Part shown: piece after piece, positions 26,501 to 41,300 of the stretch
Layout of the letters: each line of letters opens with the position of its first letter
Position numbering within the stretch: the stretch's first letter is position 1
Source: Alitta virens
Taxonomy: Eukaryota; Annelida; Polychaeta; Phyllodocida; Nereididae
Reading direction: 5' to 3'
Length of the DNA: 64,000 bases
Assembly (NCBI GenBank): GCA_932294295.1
Contig: OW028584.1
Coordinates: 22,165,638 to 22,229,637 of the forward strand
Program-made: the position numbers and the translations under genes
The notes under the pieces: generated by a model
Seen by the model: the letters and a program-made list of their open reading frames with translations, nothing else
Told to the model about the DNA's origin: nothing
Database searches by the model: none

Positions 26501-27937
26501 TTAAATATCTGATACCAAATAACTTATGCCAAAAATAGGTTGATCATTTTGATTTTAAACCTGTTCTATAAGTAACTGTCATCACTTAATGATTGATGCA
26601 GCACCCAGCAAGACATCCACAGTGTTCCACTTCACCAATTCGCCAATATATATTACATTGTAATGTTGTAGGATTTGATAAAAATGGCTTTACTATTTCA
26701 ACTTATTACTTTTGTTTTATTATACCAAGACTAGGCTACCTAGTTTCGATTTGCTGGTGTAGTGGTTAGGGTGTAGGACTATTAGGCTTAGGTTAGCTAG
26801 GTAGGACTGGTAGGTAGGTTGTAGGTTCAAACCCCTATAGAACCAGCTAATCAAGAATGAAGGGAGTTTTTTGTTTTAGTTAGGCAGAGACCATGGCAAT
26901 GAGACGAAGGATGAAACAGCCATCCAACTTAGGCTCGACCGGGAATTGAACCCGGGACCTAGCGGTTGGAAGCCTAGGCCCCCACCTCAGAGAGGTCATA
27001 CGTTGTGAGTTCACTGTGAGTAATCTGTGAGGAAGCACTTTTAGGTCACAGTGACCTCACTGTGAGGTCAAATTCTGACTGGGATATATTCCTAAAGACA
27101 CTGTGGACCTCTTTACACCGTATTGATAACATGTCATCTTGGTGCGATGATGACATGGCGTTCGTCACACTAGATCAGTGCAGGGCTAACATTAAACTGA
27201 CCTGCTGATATACTATCTGGGTATTTATGATGAGTGGCATTGTTCAGTGATGATAAAATATTTCGTTTCTGATTTACATTGTATCATTTATCATTAGTAA
27301 TTGAAAAAGTAGTATAAGATTTTTGGTAGTAGTAGTAATAGTAGTAGTAGTAGTAATAGTAGTAATAGTAATAGAAATAGTGGTAGTAGTAGTGTATCAT
27401 AGTCATGTACCAAGCAATGTTAGTTCAGGAATTAATCCCTAGAAGGCATGAATGTTAAGTTCAGTTAATACTCCCTAGGAAGCGAGGTTGTTAGTTCAGT
27501 TAATAAGCTCACTGAGTGGTGATCTAACACACAGCGCAGTATGTACCCTCAAATAGACCAGAATCAATATAAATAGCTGAAGGAGGCCTTGGGAGAATAA
27601 GTATAAATAAGATGAATTAAGTGAACAAAGACGGAAAGGGGCAAATACAGAGAGAGAGCACATCAGAGCAGATAGGCAGACAGACAAGAAGAGTGGTCAA
27701 ACACTGTATGTATGATGATTTGATGCAAGAAAGACTCAAACTGGTGCTGGTGTTCCCTTATTCTATGACACTTCAAGGTACACAGCCTGACTTCCGACCG
27801 TCAACAGATCCACCCGGACCTCATCACAGAAGTGAGCAACAACCCCTTTTCTATTTCATGTGACCAAATAGCATAGAGAGCTAGCTATGTTACAGTAGTA
27901 GTAGAAGTAGCAGCAGCAGCAGTAGCAGCAGTAGTAC

Positions 27938-27997
<60 letters not shown>

Positions 27998-30900
27998 AAG
28001 TAGCTGTTTGGTGGCCTAGAGCCTTCAAACAGATTTCAGTTTGTTGAGATCTTTTTTGGATACTACCCCATACTAGACTGTACATACATCTAGTCAGTAA
28101 ACTTTCAATTGCAGGGCAATAAAAACTTAGGTCATAGAAATATTTTTTCAATTCTGTAATGAAAACTGACCCTACCTGGTTGGCAGCTGCTGGTAAAGTT
28201 TGGTGTATAACAAGCGAAGTCATTAGTAGTGTTCACATCCTTGTAAACCAATGGACTGGTGGCTTCAAACTGCACGCAGATATATTTCAGGTGAAAACAG
28301 ATATCGGCAGAGATTCCAAAAGTCTCATTTTGCACAATATCTTGATTATCCCAAGCTGGCACAGTCAAATTGAATTCTGAAGTCCATATGGTGTAATTGT
28401 ACTTGGAAGTTAAGCTTTTCGAATCTGACAACCACAAATGAAGCTTGAAGTTTGGTCTGGTGTCAGATGTCATTTTGTTGTCGAAGTCAACTGCTGCTCC
28501 TCCGTCATTTGTTATCTTAATGGTGAAATTAGCTGTGACGCTGGTGTTTCTAATGATATTATTGCTTCCCATATCAAATGAGGTAAGTTCAATGATAAGA
28601 TCAGTGACTGCAAATAAAAGATATACTTTGTCAAATTACCCTTCAGAATTGGCTAATATTTCAAATTAGGCAGTTAAAGAAAAACTCTTTTAATTCTTGT
28701 TCTGACAAGCAGGCAATTCAGAAAAACTGCCTAAACGAAAAGCATATGGCTCCATTTCTCTTTTATTTTTATGAGAAGATTCTTAAGTCAATACACAGCT
28801 TATCAGTTACATAGTTTAACCAAATGTATTGCTTAGCTATACGTAAATTGGCAAAACAATGTCCATAATTAAGTCACTGGGCTTTGAGGGGACAGCCAAC
28901 AGTGAATACAGCAGACAGAATAATCTCTTCAGCAAATGATATACTGATATCTTGATTTGTGTAAGATATTGGATAGGTTAATGTGATAAACAAAAGCCTT
29001 GGGTGCACAGGAAGGAGCCACACTTGATTGAACTCACGTTTCTTTGAAACACTTAAGTGAATTCATGCTTAGTGGTCACATTTTGAGTGAACTCGTGTTT
29101 TTAGGTCCACTGTCTTTTTGGGATAAATACCAAGTGTTAACTACTGGTCCATCTTCGTATGATACACACCTATGGTCATCTTTTGCCATCGAGTTTTTAT
29201 TTTATTTTTTGCATCAGAATATAAATCTTTAAGATTTTGTATCTGTATCTGAACTCCAATTTACTACATTTTGTGAAGATTGGCTGTGACATCACTGGTG
29301 CTAGTGCACTTTTTCATTCAGATCTATACGGTGCTGCAACCAGTAGTTTTTGAAAACACTGAACAAACTCCCTCTCTTAGCACAAAATAATACTTCAATA
29401 ATTTTTTTTTCCATATCTGGACTATTTCTACCAATTCTGACTCAAGTCTCTTTTTTAAAGAGACGTTTACTTGTTAATTTGTTTGTTGCGTACTTGGAAT
29501 GCAGACATTGTGTTGTACTCTCTGATGGTAGAGCTGACACTGGCATGTGGTGTTGCTACTACTTGTCGATGGACGACATTCTGTTAGACATCCCGCACAG
29601 TCCGAATTCCACTCACAGGGCTGTTCCAATGGCTTGGGAACTGTTTTATGTAATGAAACAAATGGATAAAATAAGTCAGTAGTCAGTGGATACTCCTGGA
29701 CTATTCATTCACTTGCGGCATGGGAGCCTACTTATAATTACGTGAATTGTTCTTTCAAAGTAAACCGTGTACATAGTTATACAGGATCATTAAATATGGG
29801 GTTCCATTGTACCCAATGCATTCTACATATTTTAAATTATCTTATTTGTTCCCAGATAGTAAATCCTCTTCTTAATAAGTAATCATACAATGTATCCACT
29901 CTTCATAATTTAACAATTTAGAATCTCTCTGGTTGGCCCAGTGCCAGTAGTAAGTTTATCACCTCAATGGTCTTCTAGCATTGTTATTTCAATCTTATAT
30001 TTTAATTATTTAATTAGTGATTAATTTTATGATTGGATGCAAATATATTTATAATTTTTTCCAGATGGTTCACAGCCATTACAGCCATTTTCATTGACTT
30101 AGAAACTAATCTTAGAGACTTGGAAGCGAAATTTCAGATGATGTCATGTGAACCCTTGACTTCCATTGGTTAAGGCCGTCCCTCAACCAATGAGAGTCCT
30201 AGACTCACGTGATGTCCTCTGGCATCTGGTTCCCAAGTCTATGAAATTTGTGTGCAAAATATACCAAAATATACGGGTTTAGTGCAGTATAGCGGACCCA
30301 AATTTATGCCCATATTTGGCAGCCATTAAAAATTAAATTTAATCATATATTTCACAATTTTTAAGTTCTAACACAATTAAAATAACATTTGGTGTAGATA
30401 AGCAGGGGTTTGGGGGCAGCAGCCTCCAAGAAAAAGCAAAAATAAACACTCTCTTTACCGTGAGATGAAACCGCCATCATAACTACATCAATTTTTGTGA
30501 CGTCATAATTACATTTCAATCATTTTACGTCATAGGCCTGGCACTGAGGCTTGTTAAATATGGTCATAAATCTGGGTCCGCTATACTGCACTTTTTCCAA
30601 ATATACCTTTGTCCTGGGTTCTAACTACCACGTCACACAAAGTCAATCTTCCAGTGCCTTTTCTTTGCAAACCCACATATTGAGCAGTTGTTATACTTGC
30701 ACATGTGATAGTATATTGTTCCCTGGTAAGATTTGCTCCGACTGTAGTGCCACATAAGGTATATCCATTGGTTGAAAAATCTCCCTCTGCTGAAGCGGTG
30801 CCAGTGTAGATATCTAGGTCTGCTATGTCACTCACTGCAAGGGAAAAATAAATATGCATAGTCTTGGCAATATTTTATTTTATTAGGCCTGTTATTTGAT

Positions 30901-32317
30901 AGTCAACTTCTCTGATCTTCTCAGGGCAATTTTTAAGGGTATATATAGGACAGTCGAAAATCCAAAACTTTAACAATTTTATTTTAAATAACATTGTGAC
31001 CGGTCATTTTTATTTTCTGTCAGCACTTTTTTCATCAAACTGGCAGATCAGAGATGCTAAAAATTAAATTTGTGTTGCCTTAGCATATGTAGTTGTAATG
31101 TTGTTGGCTGCTTTGAATGAATATTATTATGTAGCTTTTAATGATGATTAATCAGACTAAAACGATAAATTCTTATAAACAGCAGGTTCACAATTAATGC
31201 CCACATTATATTTGGACATCTTTTTTGTTCATGCAAGGCACGCAGTAGCACAAGATTGACAGACATCCAAGATAGCAACAACGAGGCAAGGTGTAAATTT
31301 AACTAGGATGCTATCACTACCGTTAGCTTAATTAAAAACAACCTATCAAATTAAAACCTAGACAACTAAACAATGCTACCTGCCACTCAACGGAACTTTC
31401 TGGCTATAGCAGGCTAATCAAAGCTGGATCTACTTGCAACACCTTCTGGTTTATTAGTTGAGAGTTACACATATTTGTCATTTCTTGTTGAAAATATGCA
31501 TGTATATTGCACATTTGTATTTTATGATATATATTTGATAAATTTACATTTACAAAGGTTTAGATTTTTTTTCAGTAATGGCAGGTGTAAGCCCAACCTA
31601 AAAAATGACGCCCACTTTAAGCTAGGCGTAGACAGAAGCAGCTAGTTTTAGTCAGTTATAGCTACAGCCAGGAATAGGCCACTACTACAACTGTTTACTG
31701 TCAACAATATTTTATGGAACTAACTGTATACTAAACCCCTACTCCATTATAATTTTGCTGTTTCTCTGTACCCATGAAAAGGAAAATTATATATGTGATA
31801 ATGATGAAGAAATGACAATAAATCATCGTTTAAAAAAAACTGTTAACTTTAGGATGGTTTTATCAAAAACATTTCTGTCCATTTCTTGTTGCTCCATGCA
31901 GTTCCCGAAAAATTATTACCAAAAAAAAAGGACTTTAATTTGGAATCCTATTATATAGTAAACATGATTGACATGGCAATCATTGCAGAAGCCAGGAAAT
32001 AATTAGGAATTAATTATCAAGTAATGTATTTGTTCAATAATGAAGGATTCATAAAACATTTATTGAGCTAGTTCAGGTCTCAGGGACATGTCTGATATAC
32101 ATTGATTCATTTGATTTGAATGCAACGCCTGGTAAAAAGGCCCTACCAATTGGGTAAAATGTGTAAAATACCTATGGTAGCCAATCTCGTGTGAGCTTCA
32201 TAGCTTAGGCACACAGAAGGAGCATTTTATTGTGTTATATAGACATCTTTAATTGGTATAGATTGCCAATACCTGTCATGCTGAATGACTGTTGGTACTC
32301 TTAAATTTTTGCCAAGA

Positions 32318-32352
<35 letters not shown>

Positions 32353-35300
32353 GTTTATCATAATCTCAACATGTTTACAACTTAAAAACAATTTGGTAAT
32401 TTCCGGTCAACAGGAGGAGTATGGGAGGAATGCATTCATTCTGTCACAAAGGTTGTAAGGACCTGCACACATAAGCTATGAGACTGTAACAGATATAAAA
32501 GAAACCTTACTGCAACACGAAGCGCCATAGATTTCAACCTTTTGGACAGGAAACAATCTCTCTAAGTCCACTCTCCACCAGAGCGCTCCTGCACTGATGC
32601 TTTGACCAGTTTGAGAGCATGAACCAGCAGTAAAATCAGCTGTGATATCGCCGTCCACTGAGAGGGATGCTTTTCCCTGTTCAAGGGCTTTTGGATTATG
32701 AACTGCAGTCTTCTCAAGAGCCAGATTAGCTGAAATATACACATTTTTCTTTCAGTTTTTCAAAAATGTTTTTAAAGAGTGTCATTTGTACTGAAAGAAG
32801 GACTTTATTTTCCGCCTACTGAGCCTTTTGTGTCACTCGCGCACTCTGAAAGACTCACTTTTAGGCTTTGTCATATGCAATAACTAAGTGTGCTATTTTA
32901 AACTAAATATGGCTGTAAGACTGAGATATAAGTCAGTCACACATAAACTTGCAAAACTGACTCATATAATGCAAAACTCAGAGAAATTTTGAGAAATCAG
33001 TACAAAAAAACCCTTGTGTTCTTAGTTTAAAATTCTTCGCAATGGCTGTTAACAAGTTATAAGTAAGTAATGGGCTTTTATAAAAAGTTATATAATTTGT
33101 TTAATGTAGGTCTAATAACACAAAATTGTATTATATAAGTAAATATACTTACCATGACTGGCGTAAGCAAAGCGAGCCTTCAAGAGAACCTTTGAAATTT
33201 TGTTTCTTGGTATAGTGAGCCATTTTAATCCATCTTGAGCATTTGGTACAAGAATTGACTTGACACATTCACTTTGGTCATCATAAGTACCAGGTCTGTA
33301 CCACCACACAAAGGTGTACTTGCTCGTGCATGTCATATTTGTAATGTCGCTGTCTGATGCTCCTAATGGGGCAGAGTAGTTCACCATCTTCCCATCTCCA
33401 GCGCTTCCTTTCATAAAACTCCCTAATTTGACCCAAAAATTCTGACTTTCTTCTCCGAAACTCACAAAATCAAACTCAGATGTAAAGAAAGTGTTGTTAT
33501 CGTCTGTAATTTCTACGCGAAGGGCAAGTTGCTTGCCGAGGGTTAATTTGTATCCTGTTTGTCCACCCAACCAAAATGTGTCTCCAGAGTCCTCTTCAAA
33601 ACCTTGAGTCATGGCACTAAATGTCTGAAAGAGTGAGATCAAAAGCTAAATAGAAACACATGACTGGTTATTGGAACTTTGCCATGTGACATTGTAAACA
33701 TATTTGGTAGTCTACTTTTATAAGTAGACATGTGTTACCTAATAGGCCTATAATATTATATGAAATATCAGGTTGATAGGTCTTTGGACATGTAGACTAA
33801 CACACCTTCCATCATGATGTTATATATATTAACATTTCACATCTAACACTGTAGCAAGCTGGTAACTAGTGATCATAAGGTAACAAGTGATCATAAGGTG
33901 AAAATATGCTCAGGAGCATTACAAAAACTTCAATGATATATATATTGATATTAGCAGTGACAAAACCTTTGTGAATGAAGCTGGGTACTTCACGTTGGAT
34001 TTCAAGATGAGTGTTGACTGACCAAGGCAGGATAACCCAAAGGAATTCGAGCTCTCATAACACGTAGTTGACTCTAGAAAACAAATTTTAAACTGGAGTT
34101 AATAACTTTAAGGCCTAAATATCAGTATTTTATGAAGTTATGTTATCAGAAAGTAGTTATTTTCACTTTTCAATGATATGTACATAATGACATCCAATTT
34201 CAATGATTCCTGGAGGTAACTTCACCTAATAGATGAATAATATGGGATTACAGAATCGACATGCAAGATAGGCGATGCTTTTAGTTAGCACATTTCTCAA
34301 TACACAATTTGGTCAATTAAAAGTTGTTATTACTAAAATAAAATAAAAGTTTGACAAGTTCACTAACCTTTCAATCTGCATCCATAAAACTGAATTTGGC
34401 CCCCTAGGTATGACCATAACCTCGGATAGAATTTGATGCCGATAACAATTAACACTGGTCGGAAAACATGGACGTATGGCATGAAGGAATTTTGCATACC
34501 CGAGTACTGCTGTAGAAATATAAGCCAAAAACATTGTTGTCGTTTGTATAAGGAATTACAACTGCTAATAATCCAAATCATTAAATAACTAGATGTACAC
34601 TGATGTATATTTCAGTGTAGTATAAGCCACAAAATATGTCATATCACAAGATTGACAAATTTTGTAGATCTACAGTGCATTGAATTCAAAATTGTGACAT
34701 GCTGTACCAGATTGTTTGTGACATCCACTCTTTCCCAGTCTTTCAATGATTTTGATATCTCCAAGTGCATCTCTCTGATGTAGAAGTTTTTGTAGGATAT
34801 ACCGCTTCCTCGAGTTAGTAAACGAGTTAGCTTCACAGGTGTAGTAAATATCACCTAAAAATCAAAAATAGCTGAATTCAATATCTTCATTAGAAGAGCA
34901 GGCCTAACACATTGAACAATTAGTCCACAGAAGTTCGCTCTACATCCCACTTTATAATATGGAATATATTACATCGAAGTCCACACTAAGTGGTGTTGAC
35001 ACCGGCAAGTTGGTCAATTACTGCTTTATTTTTTATATATAATCCAAACCGCATGGACTACACTTCCTGTCCACCCAGCCGAGAGTGGGAACCACATGCG
35101 AGAGGCTGCATATTCCCAAGGGGGCTGCTGTTTACTACCAAATGGGTGCAGCAGCTCTTAACGAATACTAATCATAAGTGAATAATCCAACTTTTAGGCT
35201 GCAAATAAAGGCCTAAGCCACTTATGCATATTATTACTAACAATGCAATGCATCGGTAAAACGTTCACCAAAGTATGAGCAATAGACTTATAATAGGCCT

Positions 35301-38300
35301 TCTAAAAATTACCGTGACAAAGGGTGTGCTGTCACCCGATGCAGGTTTCCAAAATCCGAGGCTGCCAATTGACGTTTTTCGCCCATGAATGATTTCGTTT
35401 GCATGACTTCCATTACCGGATGAGACGGCAACAGACTTTAGAAAGGTGCTTTCAAGCAGGGCAATGTTACAATCATCCTCATCTGAAAAATTATGTTTAA
35501 AGACTGAAGTTAACAACATTGCACTAAAATTTTAACAATGTTACCACAGATCACAAAAAGGACAATGGGACAATGTTAAGTTAAAATGTTCAATGATCTA
35601 TCAAATGGAAATGGCATCCCTTACAATTTATGTAGACCATCCTAAAAGTTTGGGTGCTGTAGTATCTTATAATGTATGACAAGCTGTAATTTTAGCCAAT
35701 GTTCACTTCAGCTGCTAAAAACACAATCAGGCCACTCATATTTGATCTTTAGCTTCCCAGGTTGATTTTTAAAAGGTTTCGGTCAAAAAAAAAAAGTTTA
35801 CTTAATATATTCTTTGTCTATAAAACTTATGTCATGAAACAATAACTGAACTTGAACTGCACAATGAACAACACATTGACACTCTTTGTCAGCGGGATGT
35901 ACAACACTTATGTTGGTTGCTTTACCTGGAAGGTACTTTTCATACATATTGCCATGTACATTATATTGGTATTTGTAACTTAAGCTGAACCGATCTCGCG
36001 GAGATAGGACACACTTCTTATAGTACTTGTTGTAATGTGCCGACTTGCAATGAGGTAATTTGTTAACTGCACACGCATGGATGCATTCTGTCCACCAAAA
36101 TGTTGGAAATTCCAAGGTCCCATCAGTGTTTGCATCAGTTGTAGTTGGAAAATAATGCCAATCCATGTTGTCAAACATTTTATCTAAAAAATAACCATAC
36201 ATTTAACGCCAGTATCAGGCAGATTAAGCCAACCAAAAAAAAAAAAAAAAAAAGTAATGCGTAGCACTTGAAATTCTCTGCCCGCCATGCAGTTCACCCA
36301 CCACGGTTTCCCCATTCGGGACTCGTGAAACAATATCAGACATGTTGATATACTTCTTGCATCAACATATTTCGGAAGTTATCGTTTCTACAGGTTCGAT
36401 CATGATCAATTTGACCAATATGACCTCAAACATAGGCCAAGGTCACCTAAGAATCTCAAATAAAAGCAAGAAAAATTTCTTAAAAAGGGCCAGAAAACTA
36501 TATTCGATATCGACTGAAAGATTTCTTTTTACACCAACTTATATGTCTTTTCCTCGTTATAGCACAATAACGCCAATAAATGAGAAGGTTGTGCAGTCCA
36601 CCAAGACGGGAAAACTCAGCGGCCTGGCCTGATTTGCATGAAAGGTCAAGTGTTTCATTAATGGTCCGTTACCAAGGCTGACCATTACTAGCCAACGAGA
36701 AGCCTCATCCTGGTGCTTTAGGAATTTACCTTGCAGCCAATTTGGAGTTTGTTACTTCTATATTATTGATAAGTAAGCCAGCATATTTCAATGATTAAAA
36801 TTTCTCCGGCTGACATCTATGATCATTCCCAATCAATTAGCTCTTGAGAACTTATTTCTGCAGTCAGCACACTTCAAGATTCAGATTCTTTATTCAAGCA
36901 GTACAAAAAAACAAAACTCATCATGAAAAATAATAATATTATATATTCCTAGATGTACCCTACTAAATAGGGGGGTCCCCTTAAGGACATTTCTGATGTC
37001 ATTGACAAGGACTAAACTAAAAAAATAAATAAAAGGTAGAACTTACTGATTGTTTTTGTTTGACATACTTGTCCCATGGCTGTGGTTTCCAGGTGGGAAT
37101 ACATGGCCCTTTGATACCAGTACAAGTTGTCATAATTCACTCTAGGCTGACCATTAGCCCACGAAGTGAAATTCATGACATTTCCTTTTGTGTCTCCCCA
37201 TTCTTCTGTGCCATTGAGTTTGCTAATTCCTAGCCACACATTGGTGGTCAACCTATAAGAAAAGTACATATTGAGAATATAGATTGTAATATATTAATGC
37301 TACAGAGCATGGTAGCCAAAGCGAGATGTGAACAGGTTCGCAGCCCAGTTAGCTTATAATATATAGTGACAAAGGAGTCATGCGAGGCCTGTGGTGCCAA
37401 CTGCTTGACCTCGTGTTTGCTAATTAATACCGGTTCCATAAGTTAAATAACATTAGTCACTGTCGGGTCTTGTAACATGTTTTTGATGAAGTAGTTGGTT
37501 AGGGCTGTTCCCTAAAAGTGTGTGGTGGGGGCAGACAGTCACTAATGACATTATGATGGTAGACTCAGGCTGAATAACTTGCTAGATAAAGCACACAAAC
37601 TTGTAAAAACAGTTATCATACATTGTATATAATGGCGGTAATTCATTCAACAATAGCACTGAAAATCTCTGACAATAAATTTAATCCCATGTGCGCTAAC
37701 CTAATTATCTTAGACAATTGTCCCATGTCTAATCAATGCCCACCCAGTTAGCAAAAAATTACTGAGGAGATCTTGTGAGCTTATTTGTAAAGGCTTAAGT
37801 TGTTAATGTGGTAGACTCTTTTTCGGCTATATGGAAGTCAGTTGTTCTTTGACCAGTCGAAATGTCTAAAACCCCGTTCCCACCTACACCTACTGAGGAC
37901 TTAGAGGTTACAAGAACTGCTAAGTTTGCATCAAACTTTTATATATTATGAGTGAGCAAAGTTCCTGTCAGTTCGCAAGTTATCTCTACTGAATATAAAT
38001 TTCTAGTCTACCCATGACCTACAAAGTTTTATGAACGTTCTTCATGAGATGCAGTTAAGATAATTAACGATCTCTATACAAACCCCTATGACCTCCCTAC
38101 AAACTTCTACAAACTCATACAAAGTACACACAATCTCCTACGATCTTCTACGAACTGCTATGACAAACAACAAAGTCCTACGAACCTCCAACAAACTCTT
38201 AGAACATGTCCAAAAATTGTTGTCGCCTTCCAAGAAGCTCTGACACACTATGAAAAACTCTGGCGATTATCTACAAACATTTAGGATCTCTGACAAACTA

Positions 38301-41300
38301 TTTGATAAACTTGTAGTTCGTAGCAGCCCGGCAAGTAGTTTGGCAAGGTGGGAAAAGGGATTTATTAAAGTTAACTGCTTACTAACTTGCTTGTCTTCAG
38401 GATTTTCAATGTAACTAATGTAATCATTGTCTGAAGGAATAGATCTTACCAATATAGGATTTTGATTAAATTTTCCACCTCACTGGCATGTAGAGGAGCA
38501 GCCAGACCTATGGGATGTGGCCAGTGGTCGTTGTCCTTCATACAGCGATTGTTAGAATCGTTTTTTGAGAGTGTAATGGGATGGTAATGATAACATCGTC
38601 CCATGGCTGGCATGTAACCCTGTGGACAAGCTGCAAACATAAATTAGATTTATTAGATAAATAACATCAAATTCTAAGAATGTCTTTTGTTGAGTAATTA
38701 TGTACTAATCGAAATATAAATGTCTTTTGTCCCAGTTTTTTTTTCTGGGGTAATAATGAAATTATGAAATGATAAGCCTATGGCCAATTACAACTGTATT
38801 TGGATAACATTATAATGATGAGTGCATGTTATTAATGTCCTTGCCTTAAATGTAAATTGTCAATAAATTGTTCTGGGTATGTTCTTATTTTGGATGCAGT
38901 GTTCTCATCAGTGTCATATGGGTCTTGTATATTTTTTAGAGCAAACTTATCCCTGTGTCATATATAATTGAAGACTAGGGCCTGAAAACTGTTCAGTAGC
39001 AGACAAACCTGCATCTATATTACATAAATCAGAAAGTGTCAGGTGTTCTCAAACTGTTCCAAGAAGCATTCAAAAAGTGTTCTGGAAGCATTCTATCATA
39101 GTTCCAATGTTCCATTCACCTAAAGTGTATAAATTATTAAAGTCTTACACTCAGCTTTTCTTCCAAATATCCTGATCTTGATGCAAAAGGATGCAGACTC
39201 TGGAAGTACGCTTATCGTTAAGTTCTCAGCTAACAAAGGATGATCGATATAAAAGTACTCAGTCACTGTAGCTGCTGTTCCATTTGTCCCGTTGGATTCC
39301 TTAACCTGTATAACAGAAATTGAAACAGGAATAGAAAAGATTTAGACCTACCCCAAAAATAAGATAATACACACAGAGGTACAATATATCACTATTGATA
39401 TGTGTATGACTTGTATGACTGGCATACATCCTTAACTTGGTAGTACAATTTTTATGTATTTATTCGTAAAGTCTCTGATTCCGAGAGCATGTGCATTAGA
39501 TCATAAGATTGTGCTTATATAGCTAAACTTACTAGAGTAATTTTGATGCTTGAATCATAGTGATCATTAAAAAAAAAAATAGGAGGTAAAATATCTAATA
39601 ACATACCGTTCTTTCTCCATACGATGTAAAAGAGACATATTCTTTTTCGCTTTTCTTCAGAAAAATGTTTGCATTGTTTGTCTTGATGGGTGCTTCTTGA
39701 GTGAGTGCAATGGTGGTGATGTAATTGTAGAAAATAAATCTGAAAGTTATATTTGTAGTTTGTCCAACAGTCGCCTGGGGGCACCACAGTGTACAGTCAA
39801 TGCTCCTCATTACAGAATTACCACCAGGGGGCTGGCACGTGGAAGAATCAAGAGTGGATGAGGGTATTGCCATGGCAACGTCACTTGAAGTAAGTTCACT
39901 ACTATCTGCAAATTTTCAATGCAAAATCTTTACAACCAAATTCATGGAGTTGAAAACTAAATTCCAGAGAAGAGAGAGCTGCTTGAGAAGATGTCATATG
40001 AATGCAGGACTCCCATTGTTTAAAGCAGTCCCTCAGCCAATGAGTGTCCTGCTGGATTCACATAACGTCCTCTAGAGCAGCTCGGCTCTGGCATTTTTTT
40101 TCCAAATCTATGAATTTGGCTGTAAAATAAGGCTGTTCTAAAGGAAAGTGTTGATAGACCAATTAAAATATGAAAGTTTAATACCACAATCATTAAACAT
40201 ATTATGTAAATCATCATATAAAAATTAAAATACATGACAAAAACAGTCTGGAAGTTTAAATCATCAATAAATGTTATGGCTTGACAGCTGGCAAGCATTC
40301 AATGCACTGATTCAGCCGACTGGTAGTTCAACACTTGTCTGGCCAATTCTTTCTTTATTGCTGAAATTATCATGATTCTTGGTTTGAACACAGTGTTAGA
40401 TATATGTGCATAATTTAAGAGCTCACACCAGTGCCACCATTGACAATCTGTTCCTATGGTATATGTCAGCTGTGTAAGGGAAGGCAATAGAGATCCATAA
40501 TTAAGAGTAAAAATACTAGTACAATACCATTGATGTATCCAAAGTATTCAACCTTGAGTGCTATCCGGTATTGATAGGCTCTCGGATGAAACCGGATATA
40601 CCTTGCAGTTATTGGTTGAGCGAAGTAAAATACATGTTCCATTGTTGCAGTGTTGTCTCTGATGTACACCTGATTGAAAGATAGTAAATTCCATTACTTG
40701 TAAACATACAGGTCCCTAACGGAACCCTAGAATTATGACCAATATTAGAAAACCTCAGTCTTGGGAGGTTTTGCTAATCTTAGCTGTAGGTAACTTATGT
40801 ATGTGTCACACAAAGATCATGCGTACTTGCCCATCTACATGCAAATCTAGTGAGGTAAAACCAATTTAGGAGCCTAGCTAGGCAACACGTAACATGATTT
40901 TATGTGCACACAATAAAATATCTAGAGCTACTACCACATTGGATTATAAAGGGAAAATTATTGGGAAACATGACTCCAACTTATTCTTTCCAGAATTTTG
41001 CAATACAACTAGATGGATTCCTGCCGCAGATTTCATAGACTTGGACTAAATTCCAGATGACGTCATTTTAATCCAGGTCTACCATTGGCTGCAAGACTGG
41101 CCTAGCCGATGGGATGCATGGATTCACATGATGTCATATGGAGTTTGGTTTCCAAGTCTATGAGTTCTGTAATCTAATAAACTTTTTTACATTGTAATAT
41201 CAGTTTTGGAACTTCTACTACAAACAGGCTCTGTTAAAATTGATGTTTCTTCATGTAATCATTTAAACAGTAATGACAGTTTTTGCAATGCAAAATTTGC

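Noticed and set aside
27885..28223. Minus-strand ORF with a long poly-Thr run
   Set aside because: It is the (TAG)n microsatellite read in one frame, fused to intron sequence; the genuine exon starts at 28176 in a different frame.
29350..29682. 110-codon plus-strand ORF in the intron
   Set aside because: No recognisable domain, strongly hydrophobic AT-rich start and no support from neighbouring exons. Left as unexplained intron sequence.
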